A DNA stretch of 52,041 nucleotides from positions 1 to 52,041 of the forward strand of contig JALSIB010000040.1 in NCBI GenBank assembly GCA_026981855.1, in the 5' to 3' direction. Below the pieces are notes generated by a model, which saw only the letters and a program-made list of their open reading frames with translations, did not search any database and was not told the DNA's origin. Position 1 is the first letter of the stretch, and each line of letters opens with the position of its first letter. The DNA is from Methylothermaceae bacterium. Lineage in GTDB: Bacteria > Pseudomonadota > Gammaproteobacteria > Methylococcales > Methylothermaceae. Below are positions 8,697-19,534 of the stretch, piece by piece. The position numbers were made by a program, and so were the translations under genes.

Positions 8697-11353
8697 GATT
8701 TCTCCATCTTCAATCCACGGTCGGTGTCATAGGTGAATGTTGCCTTGTCGGTATGGTGGCGCCAGCACCTGCCATCGACAGTCTGCATGGGCAGCCAGAT
8801 CAGCCCGTCCGCCGCCGATGGCTCTGGCAGCCCCAGCCCTTGCCAGGAACGTGGCGCCGGCAGGGTGTTGCGCATGATTTGCTCGGCCTGTTGCCAGGCC
8901 TCCAGTTCCGCGATGGGCTGATCGTTATCCAGAAAGCACCGCCCCTTGTCCGTTTCGATGATGGGCAGGATGTTCAGGCTCATTTCACCGTCGCGAGTAA
9001 GCAGGCTGACGTTGTCGTCGTTGTCGTCGAAGGCGTTTTCGATGTTGCTGATGTAACGCGCCACGGCGCGGCTGCCGTCTTCCGCTTGCCAAAATTTTTC
9101 ATACTCCTGGGCGATTTCCTCGGGTTCATCCGGCCAGGGTTCGTCCTCGTACACCTTTTCGATCAGCGGGCGGTAGGCTTCGGGAAAGGTCATTTCAGGG
9201 TGCTGTCGAACCATCTGCTCAGTGCGCCACAGCACTCGTGAGTTGGGCGCCTTGCCGTTGCCGTAGATCACTTTGTGCAGTTCGTATCGCTGTTCCGGGG
9301 GCAGCAATACCGTACAGGCAGCGTGCTCGAACCCCGCCGGACGCGGCCGCTCATGGCGGTGCAGCCGACCCAGGCGCTGAAACAACAGGTCGATGGGGCA
9401 AAGCTGGGTGAGCATCCAGTCGAAATCCAGGTCCAGGCTTTGCTCGACTACCTGGGTCGCCACCAAGATGCCACCCTGCAAGCGTGGTTTCTTCTTTCCC
9501 CAATGGCGCATCACCTGTTCCTGAATGGATTGGCGATCCTTGAAGCGGTAGCGGGAGTGGAACAGCAGAACGGGCTTGTTGGTACGGTCGGACAAGCGTG
9601 CGTGCAATTGCTGGGCGTCGGCGACGAGATTGCAGATGATCACTACATTGGCGCCGGCATCGGCGGCGTCAATGATGCGTTGTTCCATGGTTTCATCAGG
9701 CAACATGTTGTCCGTTTCCAGCCATGAGAGTTCGACCTGTCGTGGCGTTTCTTCTTCGGTCAACCGCGATAGCTCTGAGTCGGGCAACGGATACAGGTTT
9801 ACTTCTCCGCCTTGAACCTGCGTGATCAGGGGGTAGTCGTTTTCCGCCGAGAGTTTTCCGGTGTCGGCATCCCAGGATTGCAACAGCCGTTGCCGCAAGG
9901 GCAATGGCAGGGTGGCGGACAGCAGTATGGTGCTGCCGCCCACCGCGTTTTGTTGCCGCAGCACCTTGTCCATCAGGGCGTACATATAGGCATCGTAAGC
10001 ATGTACCTCGTCGATGATCAGCACGCTCTTGCCCAGCCCGAAACCGCGCACGAAGCGGTGTCTTACCGGCAGCGCCGACACCAGCACCTGATCTATGGTG
10101 CATACACCGATCTGCCCGAGAAACACGCGCTTGCGGCTCTGCGCCAGCCACAGGGCGCACTGTGCACCGGCTTCCTGTTCCCGATCCGGGTAGCGACGAC
10201 TGCGTTCCGCCGCCTTTTTCAGGTCGATGAATTTTGGATTGAAACGGGACTTGCCATGCGCCAGTACCACATCGGGATCATCGAACAGTCGCCCGGCAAT
10301 CTCGGTGATCCTCTCCAACATGGCGTCTGCCGTAGCTTGCGTGGGCAAGGCAAAGATGATGCTCTCGGCTTTGCCCGCCGCCAGCAAACGCGCGGCATAG
10401 GCCAGGGCTGCTTCTGTCTTGCCCGACCCGGTCGGTGCTTCGATCAGCGTCAAGCCGTTTTTAACGGGTAGATCGTCCACAAGGGTCTGCACCTGATGCG
10501 GTGTATCGAACTGTGGGAAAAGCGCCTTCATACCACCCTGAGTAACTGTTTTTACCAGCAAGCCACTTTCCTGGAGCAGCCGCTCAGCGATTGGCAAGCG
10601 CTTGTTCAGGTAGTCTTCCAGCGGCATGGGTTCGGTCACATAATCGAAGCGCGATTTACCCTCGGCGTTTTCGGTGGTGGAACCCAGCCAGTCGCAGACC
10701 GAGCAAAAACCGGCGAGAAATTCCAGGTTGCATTGGGGTGGTTCGTCTTCCAGCGTCAAACCGGCAGGTTCAAGAAACAGTTTTTCCATGGCGCGGATAA
10801 AAGAAAGGCGCGCCTCATGGTCTTGGGTAATGATGTCAGACGAAACCTGCGGGGCAGAGCCGGAAGGAATGCCACCGGGCGGCTCCATGCCGTGATGCCC
10901 CGCCACGGCGCGAATCCAGGGCTCCCAGGTTTTCCAGAAGGCCACACCGGGTGGATCCTCCATTAGAAAGGAAAATTCATCGTCATCCGGTTTCCAATGC
11001 AGCCTTTCGCCCATGTCATGCCAAGCCCAGTAGGCGGCATATTCACCATGCCAGTAATTCCGCGCAATAATGGGATTAGGACATTTTCCGTAAACCTCTT
11101 TTGCCAGCAGAGTGACCTTGATTTGAAAGCGGATATCGAATTTCCCAATATCGTGAAGCGCCAGGAAGAAGAGAATCCAAGCTTTGAGTGCTTTATCGGA
11201 AACCTGGGCAGTGCGGGTAAAATGGCATATCAGGGAAGGGCTTTGGGCCAGCCAGGCTCTCGCGACTGCCGCCACATCCAGCGAGTGATATATCAGTGGA
11301 TGATACGAGTTGCACTCTGATTCTTTCTTGTTTCCGGCTTTTCCCCAGTACAA
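8693..11353 (-). CDS. cas3: Cas3, HD nuclease-helicase
   Basis: Cas3 is recruited to the Cascade R-loop and degrades the target DNA. The 886-residue protein has the N-terminal HD nuclease (His23 in YHSLDVAAVA; His67-Asp68 in LALHDIGKFD; a further His in AVAGHHGMEPPG). A superfamily-2 helicase follows: Walker A IEAPTGSGKTEAAL near residue 300, DEVH box VLIIDEVHAYD, SATLP, and the C-terminal motif LFQRLGRLHRHERP. Length matches E. coli Cas3 (888). The start is a TTG at 11353, with GGAGG 12 bases upstream; no in-frame ATG is available nearby, and the N-terminus MYWGKAGN fits the family. A remnant insertion sequence begins only 30 bp upstream, so the original operon promoter may have been displaced. 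Confidence 0.96.
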   Translation of the reverse strand: MYWGKAGNKKESECNSYHPLIYHSLDVAAVARAWLAQSPSLICHFTRTAQVSDKALKAWILFFLALHDIGKFDIRFQIKVTLLAKEVYGKCPNPIIARNYWHGEYAAYWAWHDMGERLHWKPDDDEFSFLMEDPPGVAFWKTWEPWIRAVAGHHGMEPPGGIPSGSAPQVSSDIITQDHEARLSFIRAMEKLFLEPAGLTLEDEPPQCNLEFLAGFCSVCDWLGSTTENAEGKSRFDYVTEPMPLEDYLNKRLPIAERLLQESGLLVKTVTQGGMKALFPQFDTPHQVQTLVDDLPVKNGLTLIEAPTGSGKTEAALAYAARLLAAGKAESIIFALPTQATADAMLERITEIAGRLFDDPDVVLAHGKSRFNPKFIDLKKAAERSRRYPDREQEAGAQCALWLAQSRKRVFLGQIGVCTIDQVLVSALPVRHRFVRGFGLGKSVLIIDEVHAYDAYMYALMDKVLRQQNAVGGSTILLSATLPLPLRQRLLQSWDADTGKLSAENDYPLITQVQGGEVNLYPLPDSELSRLTEEETPRQVELSWLETDNMLPDETMEQRIIDAADAGANVVIICNLVADAQQLHARLSDRTNKPVLLFHSRYRFKDRQSIQEQVMRHWGKKKPRLQGGILVATQVVEQSLDLDFDWMLTQLCPIDLLFQRLGRLHRHERPRPAGFEHAACTVLLPPEQRYELHKVIYGNGKAPNSRVLWRTEQMVRQHPEMTFPEAYRPLIEKVYEDEPWPDEPEEIAQEYEKFWQAEDGSRAVARYISNIENAFDDNDDNVSLLTRDGEMSLNILPIIETDKGRCFLDNDQPIAELEAWQQAEQIMRNTLPAPRSWQGLGLPEPSAADGLIWLPMQTVDGRCWRHHTDKATFTYDTDRGLKMEKS

Positions 11354-11383
11354 AGTACAAAAAATCCTCCAAACTTACTGCTC

Positions 11384-11960
11384 TAGCCCGGATATTTCAT
11401 CAACCAGGGGTCAGTATAACCTCCCGATAAAATCGGGGTTTTGAAACAATTCCAGGGAGATTGTGCCGATGCCAAAATGTACCGCAGAACGAATGGAATT
11501 TGGGCGTGTTGGCCGCCGGGTGATCGAGGCGGATTTTACCGGTGGCGCCATGGGTTCGGAGGGCGGGGTGCTGAAGTTGGAAGTTGATTGGGCATCCGCG
11601 CCAGTGCCCACTCGTTTCTGGCCAATTGGCTGAGGCTGCTGTTGGCCGGCCTGGCCTATACCCTGATGCAGCGCTTCAAGGCGTTGGCCCTGACGGGGAC
11701 CGAACTGGCCAAAGCCACCACCGCCACCATCCGCTCCAGGCTCTTGAAGATCGGGGCCTCGGTGATTCGCAATACCCGCCGAATCCGGATTCTTCTGGCG
11801 TCCCATCATCCATTTCGGGAGATTTTCCTTCAGGCAGCCCAAGCCCTGGCTCCATAAATGGATCTGAGTGCTGTCCCCGGCACGCCGACAAACAATGGGG
11901 GTAAGGGGGCGTTTGCACCTGGATAACCCTTTACTCAGTAATGATGAAATATCCGGGCTA
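11384..11960. mobile_element. deleted IS1380-family element with intact 19-bp terminal inverted repeats
   Basis: TAGCCCGGATATTTCATCA at 11384-11402 is repeated in perfect inverted orientation at 11942-11960. Between them lies a transposase reading frame consisting only of its first and last parts. The 577-bp element therefore has intact ends but cannot make its own transposase; a full-length relative elsewhere could move it. No clear target-site duplication is visible (the flanks just outside the CCCGG ends are CTAG and CTAA, at best an imperfect 4-bp match). It lies 30 bp upstream of cas3 and about 125 bp upstream of cysD, marking the edge of the CRISPR-Cas block. Confidence 0.9.
11469..11857 (+). 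pseudogene. IS1380-family transposase, internally deleted
   Basis: From ATG 11469 one frame reads MPKCTAERMEFGRVGRRVIE followed by ADFTGGAMGSEGGVLKL, the usual N-terminus of IS1380-family DDE transposases. The C-terminal part continues in a different frame from about 11588: IRASAHSFLANWLRLLLAGL, then AYTLMQRFKALALTGTELAK and ending FREIFLQAAQALAP, the usual C-terminus. Most of the protein, including the catalytic DDE core, is missing, and the junction near 11575-11590 is out of frame. The first frame ends at a TGA about 16 codons after the junction. Confidence 0.85.
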
Positions 11961-12084
11961 AGATACACCGACCCTTGCCCCATGCCAAACGATTCGAAGG
12001 AAGATTCAAGAGATTCTCATACAGAAAGTCACGAACGTTTTTTGTGTTAGACTTAATCGGATTTCCCCAACCGCAGGCGATTTC

Positions 12085-12987
12085 ATGACAGAGAACAAAC
12101 TATCGCACCTGAAGGAACTGGAAGCCGAAAGCATCCATATCATCCGCGAAGTGGCGGCCGAGTTCGACAACCCGGTGATGCTCTACTCCATCGGCAAGGA
12201 TTCCGCCGTCATGCTGCATCTGGCCAGAAAGGCCTTTCACCCCGGCAAACCGCCTTTTCCCCTGATGCATATCGATACCACATGGAAGTTCCGCGAAATG
12301 TACGCTTTTCGCGACAGGATCGCCGAAGAATTCGACCTTCTCATCTATCGAAATCCCGAGGCGGAAGCCCTGGGCATCAACCCTTTCGACCATGGCAGCC
12401 AGAAACATACCGACATCTGGAAGACCGAAGGGCTCAAACAGGCGTTGGACAAATACGGGTTCGACGCCGCCTTCGGCGGCGCCCGCCGCGACGAGGAAAA
12501 ATCGAGGGCCAAGGAAAGGGTGTATTCCTTCCGCGACCGCCATCATCGCTGGGATCCAAAAAACCAGCGGCCGGAATTGTGGAACATTTACAACGGCAAG
12601 ATCAACCCGGGCGAAAGCATCCGCGTCTTCCCCCTCTCCAACTGGACCGAGCTGGACGTATGGCTTTACATCTATCTGGAAAATATCCCCATCGTCCCCC
12701 TCTATCTGGCCAAGGAACGGCCGGTGGTCGAACGCAATGGCACCCTGATCATGGTCGATGACGAAAGGATGCGCCTGGAACCGGGTGAAACCCCGCAAAT
12801 GAAAATGGTCCGATTCCGCACCCTGGGCTGCTATCCCCTCACCGGGGCGGTGGAATCCACCGCCACCACCTTGCCGGAAATCATCCAGGAAATGTTGCTC
12901 GCGCGCACTTCGGAACGCCAGGGGCGCTTGATCGATCACGATCAGTCAGGCTCCATGGAGCAAAAGAAACGCGAAGGTTACTTCTAA
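12085..12987 (+). CDS. cysD: sulfate adenylyltransferase subunit 2
   Basis: CysD, together with the GTPase CysN, makes adenylyl sulfate (APS) from ATP and sulfate, the first step of assimilatory sulfate activation in the cytoplasm. The 300-residue protein contains the PP-loop-like motif [40 protein letters not shown], and the family ending [13 protein letters not shown]. Start ATG 12085 is the common family start. The stop is 28 bp before cysN, so the two form an operon. The 124 bp upstream, between the IS1380 remnant and the ATG, must hold the promoter; I see no confident CysB site. Confidence 0.97.
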   Translation: MTENKLSHLKELEAESIHIIREVAAEFDNPVMLYSIGKDSAVMLHLARKAFHPGKPPFPLMHIDTTWKFREMYAFRDRIAEEFDLLIYRNPEAEALGINPFDHGSQKHTDIWKTEGLKQALDKYGFDAAFGGARRDEEKSRAKERVYSFRDRHHRWDPKNQRPELWNIYNGKINPGESIRVFPLSNWTELDVWLYIYLENIPIVPLYLAKERPVVERNGTLIMVDDERMRLEPGETPQMKMVRFRTLGCYPLTGAVESTATTLPEIIQEMLLARTSERQGRLIDHDQSGSMEQKKREGYF

Positions 12988-13015
12988 CACCCCGATTCAT
13001 TACCCGAAGACACAC

Positions 13016-14662
13016 ATGGCAAGCCAATCCCTCATCGAAACCGATATCGAAGCGTATCTGAAGCAGCACCAGAACAAGGAATTGCTGCGTTTTCTCACCT
13101 GCGGCAGCGTGGACGACGGCAAAAGCACCCTGATCGGCCGGTTGCTCCACGACACCCAGATGATCTACGAGGATCAATTGCAATCCCTGAAAAAAGACAG
13201 CGAGCGCATGGGCACCACGGGCGACGAGGTGGATCTGGCGTTGCTGGTCGACGGGTTGCAGGCGGAAAGGGAACAGGGCATCACCATCGATGTCGCCTAC
13301 CGCTATTTCTCCACCGCCAAGCGCAAATTCATCATCGCCGACACCCCCGGTCACGAGCAATACACCCGCAACATGGCCACCGGCGCTTCCACCTGCGATC
13401 TGGCGGTGATCCTGATCGACGCCCGCAAGGGTGTCCTCACCCAGACCCGCCGTCACAGTTTTATCGTATCGCTGCTGGGGATCCGGCACGTCATCGTCGC
13501 GGTCAACAAAATGGATCTGATGGAATGGCGCCAGGACGTCTTCGAAGACATCCGCCGCGACTACTTGGCTTTCAGCGACAAACTGGAAATCCCCGACATC
13601 CGCTTCATTCCCCTGTCGGCCCTGACAGGCGACAACGTAGTCGATTCCAGCCGCCACATGCCTTGGTACGATGGCCCCGCCCTGCTGGAAGTACTGGAAA
13701 CGGTGGAGATCTCCCAGGACCGGAATTTCCGCGACATGCGATTCCCGGTGCAATACGTCATCCGCCCCAATCTGGATTTCCGCGGTTTCAGCGGCACGCT
13801 CGCGGGGGGTATCGTGCAGCCGGGCGATGAAATCATGGTTCTGCCTTCCGGGCAGAAAAGCCGGGTGAAGGAAATCGTCACCTACGATGGCAACCTGGCG
13901 CGGGCTTTTCCTCCCCAGGCCGTCACCCTGACGCTCGAAGACGAAATCGATGTCAGCCGCGGCGATATGATCGTCCACCGCGACAGCCTGCCACACGTCT
14001 CCGACCGCTGCTGCGCCCACATCGTGTGGATGACCGAGAAACCCCTGATACCCGGGCGTCAATACTCCATCAAACAGGCCACCCGGACCGTCACCGGTTC
14101 CGTCTCCAGAATCGTCCATCGGACCGACGTCAATACCCTGGAACAAGGGCCGGCCGAACGGCTGGAGATGAACGAGATCGGCCTGTGCGAAATGGCCTTC
14201 AATGCCCCCCTGGTATTCGACCCCTACAAGGTTTGCAAGGGAACCGGCGCCTTCATCGTCATCGACCGGCTCACCAATGTGACCGTCGGTGCGGGCATGA
14301 TCACCGGTCTAAGCGAAGGAAGCGAAGCCGGACACCCCGTCACGCCGGAGGAACGCGCCATCCGTTTCGGCCAGAAGGCGGCCGTGGTGCAACTGGTCGG
14401 CGCCTCGGGAAAGGATCTGGCTTATCGGCTGGAACGCCGCCTGTTCGACACCGGACACGCCGCGACAGTGCTGGATCCGGATCAGCTGCCGGAAATCAGC
14501 GAAAACGTGGCGCAAGCCTTGACCCATGCGGGATTGATCGTTCTGTGGCCGCAAACCGGCGGCGGGATCACCGAAACCCCGGAAGCCGTCAGGATCGAGG
14601 CGGATCGAACTGGCCTGGACCAGGCCCTGCAGATCCTCAAGTCGGAACAGATCATCCATTAG
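13016..14662 (+). CDS. cysN: sulfate adenylyltransferase subunit 1 with vestigial C-terminal APS-kinase-like domain
   Basis: CysN is the GTPase subunit whose GTP hydrolysis drives APS synthesis by CysD. Visible GTPase motifs are GSVDDGKST (near residue 30), [11 protein letters not shown] (near 110) and NKMD (near 165), followed by the two beta-barrel domains. The protein has 548 residues, longer than a plain CysN (about 475) and shorter than a CysNC fusion (about 630). Residues 446-548 (14351-14659) read [40 protein letters not shown] and [16 protein letters not shown], resembling the start and middle of APS kinase (CysC). The P-loop G-x-S-G-x-G-K-S is broken to GASGKD and the domain is too short, so it is probably not a kinase. 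The gene overlaps comEC tail to tail by four bases. Confidence 0.95.
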   Translation: MASQSLIETDIEAYLKQHQNKELLRFLTCGSVDDGKSTLIGRLLHDTQMIYEDQLQSLKKDSERMGTTGDEVDLALLVDGLQAEREQGITIDVAYRYFSTAKRKFIIADTPGHEQYTRNMATGASTCDLAVILIDARKGVLTQTRRHSFIVSLLGIRHVIVAVNKMDLMEWRQDVFEDIRRDYLAFSDKLEIPDIRFIPLSALTGDNVVDSSRHMPWYDGPALLEVLETVEISQDRNFRDMRFPVQYVIRPNLDFRGFSGTLAGGIVQPGDEIMVLPSGQKSRVKEIVTYDGNLARAFPPQAVTLTLEDEIDVSRGDMIVHRDSLPHVSDRCCAHIVWMTEKPLIPGRQYSIKQATRTVTGSVSRIVHRTDVNTLEQGPAERLEMNEIGLCEMAFNAPLVFDPYKVCKGTGAFIVIDRLTNVTVGAGMITGLSEGSEAGHPVTPEERAIRFGQKAAVVQLVGASGKDLAYRLERRLFDTGHAATVLDPDQLPEISENVAQALTHAGLIVLWPQTGGGITETPEAVRIEADRTGLDQALQILKSEQIIH

Positions 14663-16965
14663 TCGCGGATTTTCCCCTTTCTTCGACCGATGGGAAGGGG
14701 GTGGTTTCCGGCACGCCATGACCAGAGACGACGGTTCTCCATTCGGTGGCGTGATATCCCGACCCCCTTCCCCAAATGGATCTCGATCGCCCCGGCAGTG
14801 GCGGTATTGAGCACCCGCGCCCCCAGATCACGATAGCGCTCCAGATTTCTTCGGCTGGGGAAACCGAAGCGGTTGCGGTAGCCACTGGAAATCAGGACAT
14901 AGCGGGGCCCGACCGCGCGCAGCCACCGCCAACTGGAGGAGGTGGCGCTGCCATGATGGGGCGCGACCAACACGTCGGACTTCAGCCCGCCGCCATAGTC
15001 GTTCAGCAACGAACTTTCCGCCTGTGCCTCGATGTCACCCGGCAGCAATACCGAGGCGCGTTTCGTTTCGATTTTCACCACACAGGAAAGATCATTCTCG
15101 CTCCCTTGGGCGCCCGGCCGGGGCCAAAGGACACGAAATGTCACGCCATCCCACCGCCAACGCTGACCGGCCCTGCAAGGAACGCTGGGGATTTCCGGGA
15201 ATGCCGTGGAAACGCTGGTCATGACCTGCGTCTTCCACAAACCGGCGAGCGCGGGCAGGCCGCCGCTGTGATCCCGGTCGGCGTGACTGACGAGGATGCG
15301 ATCCAGCTTCCGCCATCCCCTGGCCCGCAAGAAAGGGGTGACGATATCGGCGCCGGCATCGAAATGATCGCTATAGCGCGGCCCGGTATCGTAGACCAAA
15401 ACATGACTGGCGGTTTCCACCACCACGGCCAGCCCCTGCCCCACATCCAGAACGGTCACCCGGCTCTCCCCGTCGGCCGGTCTTTGAACCGGGGGAAACA
15501 ACAAAGGCAGCAGCAGTACGCCGCCCAACCAACGCCCGGGCAGCCCACGCGGCATAAGCAGCAAGGCCACCCCCGAAAGCGCCAGGACGACCACTCCCGG
15601 AGACCGGGGAGGCTGTTGCCAGATCCCCTCCCCCAGTTCGGAAAGCCATTCCAGCCACAGCCACAACCAGGACAGACAGCTGCCTGCCAACTGCCACAAG
15701 ACAGCACTCAGCCCCGGTTCGAGCCACCAAAACAGACATCCAAGCAGCACCAGGGGCACCACCACGAATCCCACCGCAGGGACCGCCACCGCATTGGCCA
15801 AAGGTGCACTCCAGCCCACCTGACCGAAAAAGAATGCCGAGAGGGGAGCCAAACCCAACAGCAACCCGCCCTGGATCTGTAACCCCGCCATTGCCGCGGA
15901 AGGAGCCCGCAGCCTTCCCGTGGTCAGGTAAAATATCCACCCCACCGCCACGAAGGACAACCAGAAACCGGCACTCAACGGGGAAAGCGGATCCCACAGG
16001 CATACCCCCAACAAGGCCAGACCGAGGATTCGCCAGGGTGAAGGATCGCGTTGCCACAGCCAGCCGCCCAGCCCCAAAGCCAGCATGATCAGCGCTCTTT
16101 GGGTGGGCAGTGAAAAGCCGGCCAGCGCCGCGTAGATCAAGGCCGCCAGGAAGGCGGCCAAAGCCGCGGCAAGGTGAACCCGGCGGCGATCCCAGCCCAG
16201 CCCCAGGCCGGTCGCGCGGACGAGCCACAGCATCATCCCCGCCACCAAGCCGATGTGCAACCCTGAAATCGCAACCAGATGGGCGGTTCCCGTGGCCCTC
16301 AATATCCGCCACTGGGGATCATCGATTCCATTGCGCGCCCCCACGGCCAGCGCCTTGACCACCCCACCCGCCGGTTCGTGACCGGACGCGGCATCGATGG
16401 CGTCCGCCAGCCTCTGACGGATACCGGCCAACCCGGCCCCCGCTTCCAGCAACCGGTTTCGTCCCCGGCGCACCACATATCCCAAGGCACCGATACGATG
16501 GGCGAACAGCCATCTCTCATAATCGAAACCGCCCGGATTCGAAAACCCCCGAGGCTCCCTCAACCGGACCGTCAACCGCCACCTCTGGCCACTGGCGACC
16601 TTCTCTCCCCCATACCAGCTGAGCCGGATTCTCGAGGGTATCTGCCTGCCCTGAACCTCCTTCTCGACCAGAAAGCCGAAGCGCCAGCCTCCGCGTATCG
16701 GGACGGGAAGACCGGCCACGGTGCCCACCACCTCCAGATCCCGGCCCTGCAGGGCCGGGGCGAGTGGATGCCACATCAGGTGCACATAAGCCAAAGTCCA
16801 GCCCATGCCCAGGCTCATCCAGGCAAGCAGCGGCCAGCGACGGAAAGCGAAAAGCAAAACGGCCACTCCGCCGGCCGCCACCCCCCACCCCCAATCGGGC
16901 AGCTTCGGCGCGGCCAGTAACAACACAGAGCCCGCCAGAAAGCCGGGGCCCGCTGGGAGGAACAT
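14659..16965 (-). CDS. comEC: ComEC/Rec2 family DNA-uptake channel protein
   Basis: ComEC forms the inner-membrane channel through which transforming DNA enters the cytoplasm. The 768-residue protein has two N-terminal membrane segments, an OB-like soluble domain (about 65-150), and the competence domain with many helices (about 210-470, including [20 protein letters not shown]). The C-terminus is a metallo-beta-lactamase-like domain: [50 protein letters not shown] and [13 protein letters not shown]. The HxDxDH motif and the later His are present, so this domain looks catalytically competent. ATG 16965 has no good Shine-Dalgarno. Convergent with cysN. Confidence 0.94.
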   Translation of the reverse strand: MFLPAGPGFLAGSVLLLAAPKLPDWGWGVAAGGVAVLLFAFRRWPLLAWMSLGMGWTLAYVHLMWHPLAPALQGRDLEVVGTVAGLPVPIRGGWRFGFLVEKEVQGRQIPSRIRLSWYGGEKVASGQRWRLTVRLREPRGFSNPGGFDYERWLFAHRIGALGYVVRRGRNRLLEAGAGLAGIRQRLADAIDAASGHEPAGGVVKALAVGARNGIDDPQWRILRATGTAHLVAISGLHIGLVAGMMLWLVRATGLGLGWDRRRVHLAAALAAFLAALIYAALAGFSLPTQRALIMLALGLGGWLWQRDPSPWRILGLALLGVCLWDPLSPLSAGFWLSFVAVGWIFYLTTGRLRAPSAAMAGLQIQGGLLLGLAPLSAFFFGQVGWSAPLANAVAVPAVGFVVVPLVLLGCLFWWLEPGLSAVLWQLAGSCLSWLWLWLEWLSELGEGIWQQPPRSPGVVVLALSGVALLLMPRGLPGRWLGGVLLLPLLFPPVQRPADGESRVTVLDVGQGLAVVVETASHVLVYDTGPRYSDHFDAGADIVTPFLRARGWRKLDRILVSHADRDHSGGLPALAGLWKTQVMTSVSTAFPEIPSVPCRAGQRWRWDGVTFRVLWPRPGAQGSENDLSCVVKIETKRASVLLPGDIEAQAESSLLNDYGGGLKSDVLVAPHHGSATSSSWRWLRAVGPRYVLISSGYRNRFGFPSRRNLERYRDLGARVLNTATAGAIEIHLGKGVGISRHRMENRRLWSWRAGNHPLPIGRRKGKIRD

Positions 16966-17087
16966 AAATTATGTATAATGCGGTGATCGATGCTTAAACT
17001 ATAGCGGAAGTCACCCAGGCATTTGGCCTTCGGCCCCGTGTATTCCGGAGCCTGTGCCGAAAGCCCGGATAACACCAGGAATCGTCT

Positions 17088-17603
17088 ATGCCCAAAAAAT
17101 TCATCCAGCGCTTTTTACCTGAACATCACACCATCAAGGAGCACAAGCACCTCCAGTTTCTCGGCGATCACCTCCACAACCCCAACCTGTGGCATCTCAA
17201 CCGCCGATCTACCGCTATGGCTTTCGCCGTGGGGCTCTTTTGCATGTACCTGCCCATTCCCGGTCAAATGATCGTGGCCGCTGTCCTGGCCCTGCTGGTG
17301 GGCGCCAACCTGCCGATCTCGGTGGTATTGGTATGGATCACCAACCCGCTCACCATGCCTCCCATGTTTTATGCCGCCTACAAACTGGGCTCGTGGGTGT
17401 TGGGGACGGAAAACGAGATTTCCCCGGACGTGTTCACGCTCGGCGGGGCGCTGCATGAACTAGGCGACATCTGGTGGCCGCTGCTGCTGGGCAGCCTGAT
17501 TCTCGGCGTTTCCCTGGCGGCGATCGGCTATACCGCGATACGCGCCCTGTGGCGCTATGCGGTCATCAAGCGCTGGCGGAAACGCGCCGAGCGGGGGATA
17601 TGA
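17088..17603 (+). CDS. DUF2062 membrane protein
   Basis: The 171-residue protein has a basic N-terminal part, then hydrophobic segments at about residues 42-66 (STAMAFAVGLFCMYLPIPGQ), 72-96 (VLVWITNPLTMPPMFYAAYK) and 125-155, and a basic C-terminal tail. F-x-x-G-x-F-x-x-x-x-P-x-P-G-Q and the W-x-x-N-P-x-T-x-P-x-x-Y signature identify DUF2062, a family of unknown function often next to comEC or lolCDE in gammaproteobacteria, as here. It is divergent from comEC and converges on lolD with a one-base gap. The 122 bp upstream contain the small dyad ATTATGTATAAT (about 16969-16980), which may belong to the divergent promoters. Confidence 0.88.
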   Translation: MPKKFIQRFLPEHHTIKEHKHLQFLGDHLHNPNLWHLNRRSTAMAFAVGLFCMYLPIPGQMIVAAVLALLVGANLPISVVLVWITNPLTMPPMFYAAYKLGSWVLGTENEISPDVFTLGGALHELGDIWWPLLLGSLILGVSLAAIGYTAIRALWRYAVIKRWRKRAERGI

Positions 17604-17604
17604 G

Positions 17605-18291
17605 TCAGTTTGTCGGGCCGAGGCGGCCGTCCTCCAGCTTCAACACCACATCCATGCGCTCGGCCAGTGACGGATCGTGCGTCACCACCAGGAAGCTGAT
17701 GTCGAATTCCCGGTTGAGCTCCAACATCAACTGATACACTCTGGCGGCGGTCTTGCGGTCCAGATTTCCCGTGGGTTCGTCGGCCAGCACGCAGCGCGGC
17801 CTGGGCACCAGCGCCCTGGCCACCGCCGCCCGCTGACGCTCCCCTCCCGACAGCTCGCCGGGTTTGTGGCTCAGACGATTTTCCAGCCCCACCCTGGCGA
17901 GCAGCTCCCGCGCCTGCCTGCGCGCTTCGGAAATCGGCCGCCCACCGATCAGAAGAGGCATGACGACGTTTTCGAGGACGTTGAATTCCGGCAACAAATG
18001 ATGAAACTGGTACACGAAACCCAGGGTCCGGTTGCGGCGATGGCTCAGTTCCCGCTCCGAAAGACCGGATATATCCACGCCTTCCCACAGAACCTGCCCC
18101 GAGGTCGGCGTATCGAGCCCGCCGAGCAGATGCAGCAAGGTGCTCTTGCCGGAACCTGAAGATCCCATGATAGCGATTCGCTGCCCCTTTCCCACTTTCA
18201 GGTCGACGCCCCGCAGCACCTCCACCGGCTGCGCGCCCTGATAAAACACCTTCCCCAATCCCTGACAGGACAAAACCGTTTGCTCACTCAT
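17605..18291 (-). CDS. lolD: lipoprotein-releasing ABC transporter ATPase
   Basis: LolD powers the LolCDE complex, which extracts mature lipoproteins from the inner membrane and hands them to LolA. The 228-residue protein has Walker [13 protein letters not shown]-loop [17 protein letters not shown], signature [15 protein letters not shown], Walker [13 protein letters not shown] and the switch His in [13 protein letters not shown] is typical of the LolD/MacB class. It overlaps the upstream lolC-type gene by eight bases, so the two are one operon. Confidence 0.96.
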   Translation of the reverse strand: MSEQTVLSCQGLGKVFYQGAQPVEVLRGVDLKVGKGQRIAIMGSSGSGKSTLLHLLGGLDTPTSGQVLWEGVDISGLSERELSHRRNRTLGFVYQFHHLLPEFNVLENVVMPLLIGGRPISEARRQARELLARVGLENRLSHKPGELSGGERQRAAVARALVPRPRCVLADEPTGNLDRKTAARVYQLMLELNREFDISFLVVTHDPSLAERMDVVLKLEDGRLGPTN

Positions 18292-19531
18292 ACCGCAGCT
18301 CCTCGGCCGGTTTCACCTGGGAAGCCTGCCAGGCCGGATAGAGGGTCGCCACCAGGGTCAAGGCGAAAGCCAGGCCGCAAATGCGCCATACGTCTTCCCA
18401 ATGGAGCTCGGAGGGAAGCTCGCTGATGTAATAGACATCGGCCGAGAGAAAATGAATGCCGAACAGCCGCTCGATAGCCGGAACGATCGTTTCGACATTG
18501 AGCGCCAGGGCAATCCCCCCCGCCATGCCCGCCAGGGTTCCGAACAGGCCGATGATCGATCCGAGCAAGACGAACACGATCATGATCGCACCCGGGGTCA
18601 TTCCCTGGGTTCTCAAGATGGCGATGTCGGCGCGCTTGTCGGTCACCACCATCACCAGGGTGGAAACGATATTGAAAGCCGCAACGGCGACGATCAACAT
18701 CAGGATGATGAACATCACCCGCTTCTCCATTTGCACCGCACGGAAGAAATTGCTGTGCAGACGGGTCCAGTCGGTCACGAAGAAACCCGCCCCCAGAACC
18801 CGGGAAAGCTCCCCGGCCACCTGAGGCGCCAGGAACAGGTCGTCCAGTTTCAGTCTGAGTCCCGACACCGCCCCCTCCAGTCTCAGCAGGCGCGAAGCAT
18901 CCTCGATATTCACCAGGGCCATGTTGCGATCGTACTCGTACATCCCCACCTCGAAGATACCCACCACCTCGAAGCGCTTGAGACGCGGCAGGATGCCCGC
19001 AGGCGTGGTGGTCACCTGCGGGGTGATCACGGTGACCTTGTCCCCCACCCAGACACCGAGGTAACGGGCCAACTCGGCCCCCAGCACAATCCCGAAACTT
19101 CCCGGCCGCAAGGCTTCCAGGCTTCCCTGGGTGATTTTGTCCACCACCGCCGACACCTGCGCCTCGCGCTGTGGCAGAATGCCCCGCAACATGCTGCCCG
19201 ATACCCGCCGCCCATAGGTGAGCATCACCTGCCCTTCCACGTAAGGGGCCGTGCCGACGATATGGGGCCTGTTTTCGAGACGACGGGAAAGTCCGCGCCA
19301 GTCCCGAAGCCGGCCATCGTAACCTGTGATCGAGGCATGGGAAGTCATCCCCAGGATGCGTTGGCGCAATTCCGACTGGAAGCCGTTCATCACCGAAAGT
19401 ACGGTGATCAACGCGGTCACGCCCAGGGTGATCCCCAGAATGGATGTCAGGGTGATGAAGGAAATAAAGTGCGTACGTTTCTTGGCCCTGGTGTATCTCA
19501 GGGCCAAAAAGAGCGGCAACGGTCTGAACAT
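18284..19531 (-). CDS. lolC: lipoprotein-releasing ABC transporter permease, LolC/LolE type
   Basis: Inner-membrane permease of the Lol export machine. The 415-residue protein starts [20 protein letters not shown] followed by [20 protein letters not shown], the standard N-terminal membrane segment. It has a large periplasmic domain (about 50-265) and three C-terminal membrane segments (about 268-300, 315-345, 378-400), ending in [18 protein letters not shown]. Only one permease gene accompanies lolD, so it may be the single LolF-like permease that forms a homodimer in some gammaproteobacteria, or a second permease may lie elsewhere. The name lolC is by family and not meant to exclude lolE or lolF. 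Confidence 0.92.
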   Translation of the reverse strand: MFRPLPLFLALRYTRAKKRTHFISFITLTSILGITLGVTALITVLSVMNGFQSELRQRILGMTSHASITGYDGRLRDWRGLSRRLENRPHIVGTAPYVEGQVMLTYGRRVSGSMLRGILPQREAQVSAVVDKITQGSLEALRPGSFGIVLGAELARYLGVWVGDKVTVITPQVTTTPAGILPRLKRFEVVGIFEVGMYEYDRNMALVNIEDASRLLRLEGAVSGLRLKLDDLFLAPQVAGELSRVLGAGFFVTDWTRLHSNFFRAVQMEKRVMFIILMLIVAVAAFNIVSTLVMVVTDKRADIAILRTQGMTPGAIMIVFVLLGSIIGLFGTLAGMAGGIALALNVETIVPAIERLFGIHFLSADVYYISELPSELHWEDVWRICGLAFALTLVATLYPAWQASQVKPAEELRYE

Positions 19532-19534
19532 GAA

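Noticed and set aside
11411-11983. 190-codon frame on the minus strand over the IS1380 remnant
   Set aside because: It is the antisense of the truncated transposase and covers both inverted repeats; composition is unlike a protein family and the sense strand explains the region.
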